Source: Chondrosia reniformis (taxonomy: Eukaryota; Porifera; Demospongiae; Chondrillida; Chondrillidae). Taken from it: DNA of 64,000 bases. Every line of letters begins with the position of its first letter. The stretch's first letter is position 1. Positions 45,697 through 58,110 of the stretch are shown piece by piece. Under the pieces are notes generated by a model. It was given only the letters and a program-made list of their open reading frames with translations, had not been told where the DNA came from and did not search any database. The stretch spans positions 2,234,501-2,298,500 of the forward strand of contig OX359202.1 of the NCBI GenBank assembly GCA_947172415.1, written 5' to 3'. Made by a program: the position numbers and the translations under genes.

Positions 45697-47006
45697 AATA
45701 TATACGTAAGTACGTATAAACAGTTATAAAAGTGGAGATGATTTACACAATGACAATGATTTTTCTATAAATACTAAGTTTTAAGGTTTTATATCATTAT
45801 ATAATTTTATATCATTAATTCTTAATGCTTTTAGCGTAATAAATTTAAATGAACATCAATATTTAACGAATTTAGACAAACATTCACAATTTTCGCTTAA
45901 ATAGCCAAACTTATTCTTGCACTACATTTCTCTCAGGAAACGTGCTGTGAATTTATAGCCTTGCACACTGTTAGAGTTAGAATAATACTTAATGATCAAT
46001 TGTATGGATTGTTGAAAAACCTTTTCCTATTGACAAAAATAAGTTGTCCCAAATTACCCTGTGTCCCAAATTACTCCAAAGGATACGATATGCATCACAG
46101 TAAGAGCCTATGGTGTTGAGTCACATTTATATTAAAAGCAGGGCTGTACTTGACTAATGTGATGCATACACTAATAGTCAATACTAGATAATATGTCCAC
46201 ATAATGATGATGTAGACCTATAGACACTAGTCTATTAGGAATTAATGCAACTAATTTATGGTAACCAAAATAAACTTGTAGTGATACTGCTCAGGGTGCT
46301 AGACTAAATCAGAACAATTACATTTTTAAATCATGATAAAAATGAAATATTAATATAGGTATGTGTATCAGTCAAAAAATGATAAATTTAAAACAAACTT
46401 TTAAGATCTTTGAGTACATTTGAAAACTTGAATACTAAGAGAGCAGGAGGAACAAGAGATGAGAAGTGCATCTACAACCAGTAAATCATCTTTTGATACT
46501 AAATATATGCCTCCACATCGACAGGTGTAAGAGTATTCCTTCAATTCTTAAGGTGAAAGAAAAAGAAACACCAACTAAACATAATATATATGTAATATAT
46601 ATACTGTACTACTTAATAATAAGGATACACAGACTTTTTTGAATATCATTGGAGTAATGTATATTAACTAGCAGGAACACCAGCCTTCATTGGGGACCTG
46701 CTTCCGTGATTAAAGCTATAATTCACTTTGACAATTCATGAAAGAGTCATTGAAAATGTATTTAACAGGAACAAGCAGATGTGGTTAGTCCTCTTGGAAT
46801 ATTAAACAAACATGTCATATTTAGCCTTGTTTAAAAACCTTCAGGAAAGTTAGCAAAATAGATAAAATTTACAAAGGTACGTAAGGCATACAGCATGCAC
46901 CAAGAGAACAAGCCTCCCTATCTTCCTTCCAACCTCAGCCTGATAGGCAGGGAAGGCCTACATGCAGACTTGTGCAAGTGCTCACAAAGCTGGAGTACCG
47001 TCACTA
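45697..47006. other. gene-poor stretch with one exon-like frame
   Basis: AT-rich. At about 46440-46526 (+) a segment bounded by AG and GTGTAAG encodes EQEEQEMRSASTTSKSSFDT and then KYMPPHRQ. It could be an orphan exon but has no recognised family or partner exons. Nothing else is supported. Confidence 0.25.
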
Positions 47007-47347
47007 CAGTAGAACGTCGATTATCCGAACGTCAATTATACAAATCGTTGATTATCCGAACGTTGTTGCAAGCTGCTGCTCAGCAAAATACGGCCGCCAA
47101 CCAACTGAAGAGAATGACTAAGTGTAGACCAGAAGCCTGAGATCTGCAAGCGATTGACGAAAGGGGCTACTATTACTTCACTTTCGAAGGAATTGAATAT
47201 TGGGAAGTCGACGAGTTATGATATAAAGCAAAATGAAGAAAAATTCGTCACTTTTGTTGAGAAACTGCTTGCTGTTTGATTATACGTACTTTTTGATTTT
47301 ACGTACAGGCCAATGCCCTATTATTTCGGATGATCGACGTTCTACTG
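47007..47347. mobile_element. Tigger/pogo-like MITE
   Basis: Ends CAGTAGAACGTCGATTATCC and CGACGTTCTACTG, flanked by TA (47005-47006, 47348-47349). 341 bp, no transposase. Confidence 0.8.
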
Positions 47348-49700
47348 TACAGTAAACTGAGCCCGGCAAACTCAGAGGCCCTAGCAATCATATCACAGTG
47401 GATACAACAGGGGAAGTGGACTGGAAACAAGACTAGGCACCTTCCCGTGCATATGCAGTCGGCTTTTTGAACATACACTTGGTTGATGGCTCTGTCTTAG
47501 CTTAATGCTAATTAAAAGGAAAGAGGAGAACCCCAAAGAAGACTATGGAAGACTGGAAAATACTGAGAGAAGCTGCCGGACTATATAGCATACCAATCAA
47601 AACTTTACACACCAGGCCCTGCTATCAAACCTTCTAAGTGAGGTTCTTCTTCAGCCTAAGAGGAATCCAGGTCTTAACAGCAAAGTAGTATGCATTACTG
47701 ATGATGATGTTTTCTATGGGGCGCCATTTGGGTCAAAACATTACACTAAATTCATATATATTATATATTCTGATATATCTTTTATATATTGTGATATTTA
47801 CCAATCCACGTATTGCATAATGACATCATCAATTATGTCATCATAACTGGAAATGGTCGTGAAGGGTGTTTTGGTCATGAGTACCATTCACAGTTTGTAT
47901 ATATTGAGACGAAATCCAACCTTGTGTGTAAAATATTTGTCAATGGAATGAGCGAATTTGACCGAAATCTATTGTTCATCAGAGGAAGATGTCCCTGGAG
48001 CAAGTCTGCGTGGGCAGTCATCTGATGACTTAAATGTTGAACAGTTGAAGCAATGGTTGGCCTGTAGATGCACATGAAGATCGGGAAGAAAGCCAGAGCT
48101 AGTTAAGAGGTAAGCTGTAACTGGAGACGCTTCAACATGTAACTGTTTTAGGATGTATCACAAGCGGAGCGCGATATTATTCATGTGCAGTGTAAAAGAT
48201 ATCATAGATCCAGACACGCCAACATCATGCTGCTTTGCAAACGTTTGGTTTGGATCTCAACTTTCATACCAACTTGCACCTATTACTAGAAATGCCAACC
48301 ACGAGAGGGACCTCTAATCTTGGAGATTTACCTTCCGTTTCGTTCGCCAGTCTTTACAAGCATTATGTTGAGAGGCCTATCGACAGCATTTTGATGGGAA
48401 CTGATGGTAATGAAACTGAGCATGAATCCTCAGCTGGTGAGTCACAAGACAAGAGCATACTGTCTTTTCGCTTAACTTAAATGATAACTCAATTTAACTC
48501 AACTACCCAGATACAAGAATGGTAGTTACATATTTAATAAAAAGAAGGAAGTCACACCTAAATTACCATGACTACAGCATAACAAATAAAAGAGTACTAG
48601 TGGAAAATAGTTAACAGTAACATGGTGTAAATGCGAGAATACACTAGTAGAACATGTCAACACTTCCGGAAATTTTCAAAAAAAGTCGCTAATTGCTAGT
48701 CATTAATTTATTCTTTTTTACTTAGAAACATCGTATCGCTAAACAAATCATATAGAATTGAAGCGCTATTTTTTCGTAATATTTTGGCTACAACAGCGTC
48801 AGGATTACAGGCTTAAAGGAGAAGGTAAGCGGCTGTAAGTGATAGGTCCAAATCGCCAAAAATGTTTTGTCAGACAGTGGAAAATAAGAATATAGAATAA
48901 ATGGTGACACCAATCTATGAAGGATATCTAACGATTGTATGTATTCTCCTTTTAAATTTCCTTTTTTTGAATTATAATCGAAAATGTATTTTTATACCTT
49001 TATCAGGCGCCTCTAACACTTCATATCTCAGTTAAACAAGGGAATATTCCAGGGGTATACATACAACTTTTAGGCTGTTACTTACTTAAGAGATTGATGT
49101 CAAAAAGTGGTTAGATATACAATCCTCCACTGTCTGATAATCGGTTCATTTTCCATTTGTCTCTTCTCCTTCGAGTAATGGTATTGTCACGTAATTGTCA
49201 GCCAAAATTAGTAGTATAGCTTAGCCATCATACAATAACGTCTTATGACGTTGCATATGCACCCAAATATTTGGTAACACGTTATACAAACATTAGACTT
49301 CTGAAGTTGATATTTCAAGTAAGGTTTCTCGGTAGCGATAGGTCAGAAGTATGAAAAATTTAAGCATATTCATATTTGGACTTCACAACAGTCAAGACTT
49401 TATATGTGCATTTGGATGTTGCAGGTGTTCAATCAGCAAATATATAAAGCTAAATTCATACATGTTTTTGGACCGACAAATTCCATTTTTCAGGATAGTA
49501 CTTGCTGTTTAGTAAATATTATGAAACTTTAACCATTAAATTGTTTATGTTAAATTCAGTTTATAAATTTGGGCTGAATCTATCTATTACAGCCTCTGAT
49601 TACATGCCGTCCCACTAGATCAGTAGCTTACATAAACAATTGTTTTCCTTTATGCTTACACTGAAGTAAGGGGGTGATAGTGGTTAAGGCCTGCTTAAGT
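47348..49700. other. gene-free stretch
   Basis: Only short frames. A possible psq-like HTH scrap (LREAAGLYSIPIKTL) at 47550-47610 may come from a transposase. Weak inverted segments containing CAGACAGTGGA occur near 48868 and 49130. No gene is supported. Confidence 0.35.
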
Positions 49701-49734
49701 TGCTCACAGGGCAACGTAGTACAAGCAGAGAATC

Positions 49735-50500
49735 ATGAGAGGGAATAGAAGAATCATTTGGGTCATCATCAGATTCAAAATCACTGCTACCGCTGCTATC
49801 ATCAGTAGCATTGAGGAGTCAGTCCTGTTAGCATTAGTTGCAATGGAGTTTGCATCCTCTCAGTGGAAATTGAGTGGTTATTCCAAATTGAAACAAATTC
49901 TTCCAATCAATCATTTATATATTCTTGGTAGGAAAATGGTGTGTAAGCAGTATATATCCACCTCATTGAGCATGTCCATCTTCTTGTTTGCGAAAAAGAT
50001 CACCAAATATAACCAATACATACTCTACACAACCTTTGTGAGTGGAGTTGCCTACGATGACACACTGCTGATAACTGTGTGCAGATAGCATATGACACCA
50101 AACCTCAATGTTTTCTCCTCCATGATCACTGCACACTTTCTTTTGCAAACCAAATTTTTCTTCACCTTTAAGAAAAGAAGAGTACATTGTTTCTGCACGG
50201 TTAATATTTTGGCACTTCAAAAATGTAATTACTCTGGAATAGCCATCAATGCAACCATGAACCACAAAGCAACACCTAATTAACTTGTGGTTGTTATCAA
50301 TATGCCACACTTCATTTGGCTGTGAAACATTATATCTTCTTTTTGATAAGTTTGCTTTTTTCTCTCAGCAACTCCTTCAGGATCTACACAGTGTATACTC
50401 TTGCAAATATGATCTCTCATGACTCGGATTGCTTTCTGCAATCAATTAGCAGTAACCAATATTTCTCCATCATTAGAATTACTTGCCTTTACATCAGAAA
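49735..50500 (-). pseudogene. integrase-core (DDE) domain gene remnant
   Basis: Minus strand. Upstream pieces read HICKSIHCVDPEGVAERKK and RYNVSQPNEVWHIDNNHKLI; then VVHGCIDGYSRVITFLKC and KVCSDHGGENIEVW follow. These are typical of the rve-like integrase core found in stand-alone integrase genes of animals (WHID..HKL, GxIDGYSR, SDHGGEN). Frame breaks at about 50310 and 50050, and a decayed acidic tail (DSSGSDFESDDD, near 49735-49820), mark it as a pseudogene. Confidence 0.65.
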
Positions 50501-50716
50501 CTACAGTATCTAGTCAGTTATCAATATTAGTGTACTTGAATAGCACAGCAGTTGCTCCTACAGTCTTATTGTAGAGTGTTTTTTAACTAATAACAACAAT
50601 GGCAGCTGTTCTAGACTTAGTATATCCCCAGTCCACATCCACTTAAGGTCTTTCTGTACTTAAATCAGCTGATATTAGTGACATCATATCATATGATATA
50701 TATTAACATGTATATA

Positions 50717-51081
50717 CAGTGGATCCTCGCCAATCCGAATAGCATTGTCCCAAAGGCTACAGGAATGTGTTCAGATTAGTGAATTTGTTCGGATTAGTAA
50801 ACGTTTCACAAAATGTGGTATAGATGACGTTACAAGTACAATTATAGTCTAAATTATCAGCGCTTAATTTTCGTCGCAGAGCACAGTAAAGGATTTCTTT
50901 CCGATCTGGTTGAGTAGCTTCAGTTTGTGATCGACAGTTAGGGTCTTGTGCTCTCTCTTGGCCTAAGTTATAGATGCCATCACACGTACTTAATCTGAAA
51001 TCGTCTGTGTAAGACCAAAATTTGTCATTCGGATTTGCGAGGGTTCGGCTTAATGCGATTCGGATTGGCGAGGGTCCATTG
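50717..51081. mobile_element. Tigger/pogo-like MITE
   Basis: Ends CAGTGGATCCTCGCCAATCC and GGATTGGCGAGGGTCCATTG, flanked by TA. 365 bp, no transposase. Confidence 0.8.
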
Positions 51082-51177
51082 TATCATGATATATATCCCG
51101 ATATATTATAATCATGATATATGAATGATATATCCCGATATATATATCAAATACATCATGCTATATATACATATTCT

Positions 51178-51580
51178 CCGTTGCCGGGGCAACCACATGT
51201 GTTTAAATTTCGTAACCGTGATATAACAGGATTTAAGAACCTATATACTGCATCGGCTTCTTAAATCCAGTTATATCCTTGCCCAAATATGGTAAACTAA
51301 GACGTTTCTACTTGGAGGGTGGACAATTCTCCTTACATTTGGAGTAGTCAGGGCAAGAGCATTCTATAAAGTCTTCAGCGTTTAAGCCAAGCTAACCAGA
51401 TGCTAGATGAGCCATCCTGAAAGTCCCGTCAAATAACGAAAAGAAGTTACGAAGTATATATCACTCATACCACGGGGCTTCGGTGTATATGGATTTTATA
51501 CGTACTTGCCCTCGGGCGCTCGTAACTCGTACGTATAAAATTCATATGCACCTCAGTACTGTGGTATAACTACTACATAT
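51178..51580 (+). repeat. dispersed hairpin repeat, copy 2
   Basis: Diverged copy of 42227-42560, with the same hairpin (GATATAACAGGATTTAAG and complement) and TTCTACTTGGAGG block. It has an additional inverted segment around TACGTACTTGCCC. Confidence 0.6.
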
Positions 51581-51966
51581 ATGCCTCTCTGACGCATAGG
51601 TGTCAACCTAGAAATTTACCAAAGTGGGACAGAAGTGCTGAAAGGCAGGACATTTGCTCAAAAAATCTGGGCAAAACCTTTTTCGCTCGCTATGCTCGTG
51701 ATACTCTCTCACGCCCCAGTCCACGAGAATGCCTCACTGCCTGAAAATAGCATGCTTGCTTGGCTTTCTTTGGGGTGATTGTTTCTCACTCGCTATCAGA
51801 CAAACTGGAAACTTCGATGGACTGAACTTCGCTCATGGAATCTGCCATCTTAACACAAACGCGTGCGGGAAACCGTACGTGGTATCACCTTTAAAACATC
51901 TGTAACTGTTTGTCTAAGCTATTTATGGTGTTAAGCTAGAATGCTTCAAAATAGGGACACTGAGGA

Positions 51967-52389
51967 GTGAGAGCGGCACAGTGGGACATCTGTGATCTGA
52001 TGGGAAACATCCTGATGGAGCCACAATCATTCCCTGGCCCAGAGGCATACCCCTTGTTTGGGATGTCACCTGTCAGAACAAGTGAAGCTCGATCTGTTGT
52101 CGCAGTGACAAAGAAGATACCCAGATCGAAGTGTTTCTGTAAAGAGAAAGCCGAAGATGCCGTGGTCTGTGAAGCGTGTGGAAGATGGATTCACTATAAT
52201 TGCGTAGGGCTGTCAGCCGAGAAGGAATACCCTTATTACTGTCCACAGTGTTCTTTTGGACAACTATACACGTTAGAAAAGGACATGAAAGAAATAAAGA
52301 ATGAAATGGCTCACCTGAGGAAAGAAAATCAGGAGTTGAGAGAGCAGTTAGGTGAGTTGTCAGACATGGATCCAGACTCTGGCGATTGA
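51967..52389 (+). CDS. LINE ORF1-like protein with PHD finger and coiled coil
   Basis: A frame of about 140 residues. Residues 57-98 form a PHD-type zinc finger (CFCKEKAEDAVVCEACGRW, IHYNC, YYCPQC). Residues 101-132 form a heptad-rich coiled coil (LEKDMKEIKNEMAHLRKENQ). PHD fingers in ORF1 are known from CR1/L2-type LINEs. The first in-frame Met is within the 5' part and the true start may differ. Probably a residual, non-host gene. Confidence 0.6.
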   Translation: MRAAQWDICDLMGNILMEPQSFPGPEAYPLFGMSPVRTSEARSVVAVTKKIPRSKCFCKEKAEDAVVCEACGRWIHYNCVGLSAEKEYPYYCPQCSFGQLYTLEKDMKEIKNEMAHLRKENQELREQLGELSDMDPDSGD

Positions 52390-53448
52390 CTCTACTGAGG
52401 TAAATGCTAACACTGTCCCCCGTGAAAATGATGAAGCAAGTAGGCTTACATACTCAGCCACGCTAAAACGGGGTTTAGTCAGCCAAGTAGTCAAAATTAA
52501 TGAATCTATTAAGAAAATCGAGCGCATGCAGGAAAGGAGACAAAACTGAATCTAATATTTGGTAATATGCTGGAAGAGGGGGGGTAATGATTTAGCAAAC
52601 ATTCAAAACCTGATCAACAATAAGATGAAGTGTAGGGATATTGCAATTAAGGAAGTAAAGAGAATAGGTTGAAGGAATGAGGATAGGCTTAGGCTACTGT
52701 GTGTCAGATTGAACTCTCTGAGGGATAAATTGAATATTTTGAAACAAGGTAAAACTCTTAAGGCAGGGTCGATCTTTGTGACAGAAGATCTCACAAAAGA
52801 AGAGAGACTTAAGAAAAAGACTTACTAATAGAAGTTAAGAAAATAAGAGAAGAGGGCAAGTTTGCTAAAATTATATGGAGAAGAGATGAAATGCAGTTGA
52901 TCTCAGGAGATTTTATACCAAGAACGACCTCAACCTCTACTGATTAGGGGTTAGGCCAGGCTGGGCAGAATTTAAGGTTTAGAAATGTGTATAATATTAA
53001 TCTTAGAGTAATTCAGTGGAATATAGCAGGATGGGGTAGAAACAAAGACTTGAAAGTTAAAGAATATACAACCTGATATTACTATTATCTGTAAAACCTG
53101 ACAGATGAACTAGGATGTGATCTTAATTGATGGGTACACTTGGATAGGTAAAAATAGAGTTAATTTAAACAAAAGAGTGAAACGGGGATCTGGTGGAGTT
53201 GGTTTCTAATTTCAGATAGGATCTTTGATACCTATAAGATAAATACAATGGACGTCAATATGGAGGACATCATGGTGATTTCTATTCAAAGAAAGAGAGA
53301 TAAATTTGATCCACCTAGACTTGTAATAGGCAGTTGTTATATATCACCTGAAAGATCATCCCATAATGTAAATGTTGAAAATGTAAATTGCATATCATTT
53401 ATGACTCTTTAAAATAATTCATTAATGAATTAATGCATGAGACTAATA

Positions 53449-56309
53449 CAGTCGACTCCACTTATAACAAACTCGCTCATAAAGAATTTTGGGTTATAAT
53501 GAACAATTGTCAAAAACAATTTCCTGTCCATTCAATTCTTTCTGACCGGAGAGGTAGTGGCTCTTGTGTTATTGCACAACCATGCAAATGGCGGTCTCCA
53601 GCTGTGTTAGGTAAAAAGTGTCTTGAGTGACAGCCTGCCAGCACTATGGGGACGCGAAATAATAACCAAGTAGATCCTAAGTAAATAAATATAAAGATTG
53701 TTACCGATTTGGAACGTGGAATGTGAGAACATTGACAGAGAAGGAGTTGGAGTTGATTAGAGAAATGAAGAGATACATGCAGATTGGATATGCTAGGAGT
53801 AAGCGAGGGGAAGATGAGAGGAAATGGAATGAAAACAGTGGAAGGCGTGACGTGTTTACTCTGGGGTGCAGGAGGGAAGAGCTAAGGTTGGTGTTGCTAT
53901 TTTTATGGCAAATGAACTGGCAGTATACATTAAGGAGTGGAAAAGTATTAGTGAGAGAATGTTGGTAGTGAGGCTGAAGATTAGTGAGGAATGGGTCTGT
54001 TTTGTCCAAGTGTATGCCCCTACGGAGGATAGTTTGGTGGAGGAGAAGGAAGACTTTTTTGACACCCTGCAGGAGACAGTGTCAAGCTTACAATGCAAAG
54101 GGAGAGTGATCATTATGGGAGACTTCAATGCCAGAGTGAGGAATAGAAGGGGAGAATGGAGTGAGGTGATTGAAGGGTGTGGTGAAGAAACACATAATGA
54201 TAATGGGAGGAGACTACTGGAGTTCTGTGCCTCAAAATGGGATGATGGTATCCAATACTTGTTACCAGCATAAAGAAATCCACCAATTCACATGGGAGTG
54301 CTGTGGCAGAGGGCTGAAATCTATTATTATTTCCTGGTGAAAAGGGAAGATATAGAAGAAGAATTAAGGATACAAAAGTAGTGAGAGGAGCAGAAATTAA
54401 TAGTGACCACTATTTAGTGCTATTGGTGATGAAATGTTATAGGAGGGAGGCAAGACAGAAAGGCCAGAGGAGCAGAAGACTGCGAAGTGGAATATAAAGA
54501 AATTAAGGGAGATAAAATGTAGAGAGGAGTTTGAGAGGAAGATCACACAAATGTTTATGGCAAGTAGGCACTCTCAGGGTAGCTCAGTGGAATTGGCATG
54601 GGAAGAACTGAAAGGGGCGGTGGCAGAGGTGACTATACTGAGGTGTGTAGAGTGAGTAGAAAGAAGAGAGGTGTCAAAAGAACAAAGAGGTGGAATGAAG
54701 ATGTACAAAAAGCGGTAGCGGCAAAGAAAGTGGCATACAGAAAGATGTTGGAAGTAGAAACGGATTAATCAAGGCAGAGGTATGTATAAGCGATGAGAGA
54801 GGCCAAAAGGGCAGTGAGGAGAGCCAAGAATGAAGAGTGGAGTAACTTTAGAAGGGAGATGGAAGCGGATACCCAAGGGGGGCAGAAGTGGTTTTGGTCT
54901 AGGTTGAGGAGCCTGGGAGGTAGGGGGAGAGATGAAGTTTTCGGTAGAGTAAAGGATGAGGATGGATGGATAGTAGGTGAAGGGTACCTGGTGGTGGATA
55001 GATGGAAGAGATACTTTATGGGTTTGTACACAGGGGAAGGAGAGATGGAGGAGAACAGTCGGAGGAGGAAGAGTTGGGAGAAGAGATGGAGGAGATTGAG
55101 ATGGATGAAATGGTAAGGGAGCTTAGAAAGATGAAGTGTGGGAAAGGCCCAGGGGTGTGTGAGGTCCAGGTGGAGTTGTTGAAGGCAGGAGGTTGTTCAA
55201 TCTGGTGATGAAGTGGGGTAAGGTAAGAAGGGATGCAGACTGACATGCAGCAATTACAGAGGATTGAGTCTGCTAAGTGTGGCTGGTAAATGGTTTGGTA
55301 AGGTGTTGAACACTAGGCTGAGAGAGAGTACAGAGCGTGTGGAAGTTGGGGACAGGAGGTTGGAGTCAGTGGAGGTAGTGAAGTATTTGGGAATTATGAT
55401 AAGTGGGGATGGAAGGATGGAGGAGGAGATTAGGAGTAGGATTGGGAAGGCAGCAAGAGTATAAGGGGTGTTGAATGAATCGGTATGGAGGCGAAAGGAA
55501 CTAAGTAGGAAGACAAAATTGAAAGTATACAATGCCATAGTAGTACCCACGCTGGTGTATGGTAGTGAAACGTGGGTACTAAGTAAATAACAGGAGTCAG
55601 TTATACAGGCAACAGAAATGAGGGTGTTGAGAAGAATAGCAGAGAAGAGAAGGGTGGACAGGGTGAGAAATGTGGAGATTAGAGAGGAGCTGAGACAAGA
55701 GGGGGTGCTAGAGAAAGTGATTGGAGTCAGGTGAGATGGAGAGAAGCCTTGGCAGAGATGGAACCATATAGATTAGTAAGGAGAGTATATGAAGCTGAGA
55801 TGGAAGGCAGAAGAGGAAGAGGGAGGCCAAGAAAGAAATGGATTGATAATTTTGAAACAATGATGCATTAATATTATTTAACTATGTAAGGACAACCTCC
55901 TGCATAGGAGATATGGTCCATTTGGATGATTGATTGATTGATTGATTGATCAATTCCTTTCTGTTTTTAACAAACAAACTTCTATTATAACGAATGTGTT
56001 AACTTATAATTATGCATGTGTGAAGCCAAAAACGGCTTTCTTTATTATTCTTAAACCGAAGTTACTGGACGAAGTGGATAAAGAAGGGTATTTGTGATGA
56101 ATTTTCAGTTGCATCCACCCTGATAAACATTAATATACTATTTAAACGTTTGTAAGCATGCTACAGCTGTTTACTGTATTCATAGTGCACTGATGAGTAG
56201 TATATTTGTATAGTTATATGCAAATAAAGTACATTTGGTTATAAAGAACTTCTTTTATAATGAACAATTATGCTTGGATTTTGGTGTTCGTTATATCAGG
56301 AGTCGACTG
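53449..56309. mobile_element. Tigger-like element with a LINE inside
   Basis: Ends CAGTCGACTCC and GGAGTCGACTG, flanked by TA (53447-53448, 56310-56311). Arms include GTTATAATGAACAATT-type repeats. The interior 53690-55950 is a LINE; the rest shows no transposase. Confidence 0.75.
53690..55950 (+). mobile_element. degenerate LINE, RTE/CR1-like, nested
   Basis: Fragments in changing frames: FGTWNVRTLTEKELELIREM (endonuclease start); VYAPTEDSL and IIMGDFNARVRNR (endonuclease core, 53866-54273); RELRKMKCGKGPG (start of RT); then a deletion of the RT core; then VVKYLGIMISGDGRMEEEI and KVYNAIVVPTLVYGSETW (3' region). It ends in a GATT tetranucleotide tail (55928-55950). Serine/proline-rich minus-strand frames here are shadows. 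Confidence 0.7.
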
Positions 56310-57159
56310 TATATGCAATAGGGTAATTCAAGATAAGAGGTTAGACTGTTATAATAAGTATGCATTTATTATACATTTAGAATTTAGGTAGGTGTACACG
56401 TAGATGATCTTCAGGGTATTAGTTAATTTTATTTGTATTTTACTTGTATCTGTATACACAATGACCTGTATCCTCAGCAGACCCATTTAGGATGATTTAG
56501 GCTGGATTGTTGATAGTACCTTACTATATTCAGGCCCGTAGGCTGGGGAGGTGTTCGCACCCCCCTTTTCAACTGAAAAGGTAAGTTTTCAAAATTATAG
56601 TCTTAGTACAGGTCAGAGGAATGCAGTGGCAAAACACACAATTGCTATTATTTTTACCTTTAAACCTATTTTAATGACGAACCTGGCTAAATCGCTTTGC
56701 TTGGAGTAGATTTGACCCCAAATTAATATAGTGTCAATTTTCCGATAAATGTGTCAGATATATATATTACAGTCATCAATAGAGACCCAAGTCTAGGGAG
56801 AGGTAACAGTGAAAATCCCATTGCAAGAAATCAAGGAAGAGATATAGTAATACTGATTGAAACTCTGTAGATGTAGCTTCAATTCTGATCTGTACTATGG
56901 TATTTTAAAACTGAATATGACCCTTGTATTTTATATTTTATATTTTATAGTGACTCATGGGCCCAGTCTGGGCTAGGGCATACATCATATTTTGATTTGT
57001 ACGTGTCACCCTAATAAATGTTATTATTATTATTATTATCATTATTATTATTATAAAAATGAAATATTTGATATATTATATATCTCAATTAAGTGTAACG
57101 GTATTACCCAAACGGTGCCCCATAGTTTTGTAGGAGCTTGAAACCAAATCAGAAGCAAA

Positions 57160-57375
57160 ATGTTACAAAGAACAAGAAAAGGAGCAGAGAGGCTGGAGAG
57201 AGAGACCTGAAAAGAACAGAGAATGGAGAAAGAAATAAAGGAGAAAAAGTGCAAAAATGAAGAAAATGGTGAAAGAGGAGAGAAGAAAAGGAGAAAGAGG
57301 AGGCACAAAAGAAGAAGAAAGGGTCAGGGCAGAAGAGGAAGGTAGGACAGAGGGCAAAGAGCACTAGAGCAGCAG
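57160..57375 (+). repeat. purine-rich tract
   Basis: About 200 bp with very few pyrimidines on the plus strand (GAGAAAGAGG, AAGAAGAAG runs). Minus-strand Phe/Ser frames across it are artefacts. It may be a coding remnant of a Lys/Glu-rich region or a triplex-prone repeat. Confidence 0.5.
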
Positions 57376-57945
57376 ACTTAAGTGGAGGGTTCAATAAACT
57401 GACTATTTCAAGTGACACAGAAGTGATGCAGTGTGTGCCAATTGTGGACTGGTATATACGTATATGATGAAAAAATACAGATAATCTACCACAATTCGTT
57501 CAAGCATGGCGGAATACTGAGTTTGGCATGTTAGGTCAAGTAATTGTGGTTAGTAGTGTATACGAAATGGTGTTATCACATTGAAATGTACATTTTGCTT
57601 GCCTAGTAGATTAAACAAATATCATCAATATTATATATTATTCAACAATATACGTATATAGCTAAATAAAAGGATAAGTGATGTTTGCTCTTGTGAATTC
57701 TTCCTCTTAGAGTCACTGGGTAATTGTCAAGTCAATTCTGGAATGTTTAGAGGCCATCTCTTAGATCTACTTTGCATAATTAAAATCTTCACAAAAGCGG
57801 CGGATTACAAAGGTGGAAAACACCTTTAAATGTGCAATTGAGGTGAGAAAATAATTGCGGATGGCGGATTACATAGATACTTCTAGTAAGTAAATGAATT
57901 GGTTCTATACAAACTCAGGCAGATTTGGCAGTTTGGTAGTTTGAC

Positions 57946-58110
57946 ATGTTAAACAGGGGCGGATTATCAGGGTTAGACTGTACACCAGTCCAAGCAAAGT
58001 ATGGATGTAATCAGTGGAACACATGGTTTGATTTGGAGTGTGCAGGCATATCTGAAGATGAACTTCCCAGTGATTGCCCTTGTGCCTGTTTAACACACAG
58101 CTATAAATTG
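57946..58110 (+). pseudogene. PHD-like fragment
   Basis: A plus frame contains KYGCNQWNTWFDLECAGISE and DELPSDCPCACLT, matching the second half of a PHD finger (W-F/H-x2-C...C-x-C). The first Cys pair is missing and no neighbouring domain is clear, so it is likely a scrap of a transposon-derived Ulp1/PHD gene. Confidence 0.4.

Larger units (their letters stand above)
51967..57050 (+). mobile_element. LINE (non-LTR) retrotransposon, split by insertion
   Basis: ORF1-like PHD/coiled-coil frame at 51967-52389, decayed linker, then the start of an AP-endonuclease (LRVIQWNIAGWGRNKD near 53005-53055; RGSGGVGF near 53180). Interrupted at 53447 by a TA-target element. A probable 3' end follows at 56312-57050, with a TTATTATTATT tail. 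Reverse transcriptase is not seen. Joining the two halves is an inference. Confidence 0.5.

Noticed and set aside
53701-55550. Several Ser/Pro/Leu-rich minus-strand frames of 76-102 residues
   Set aside because: They are shadows of the purine-rich plus-strand LINE coding sequence.
57149-57418. Phe/Ser-rich minus-strand frames
   Set aside because: Complement of the purine-rich tract; composition alone keeps them open.
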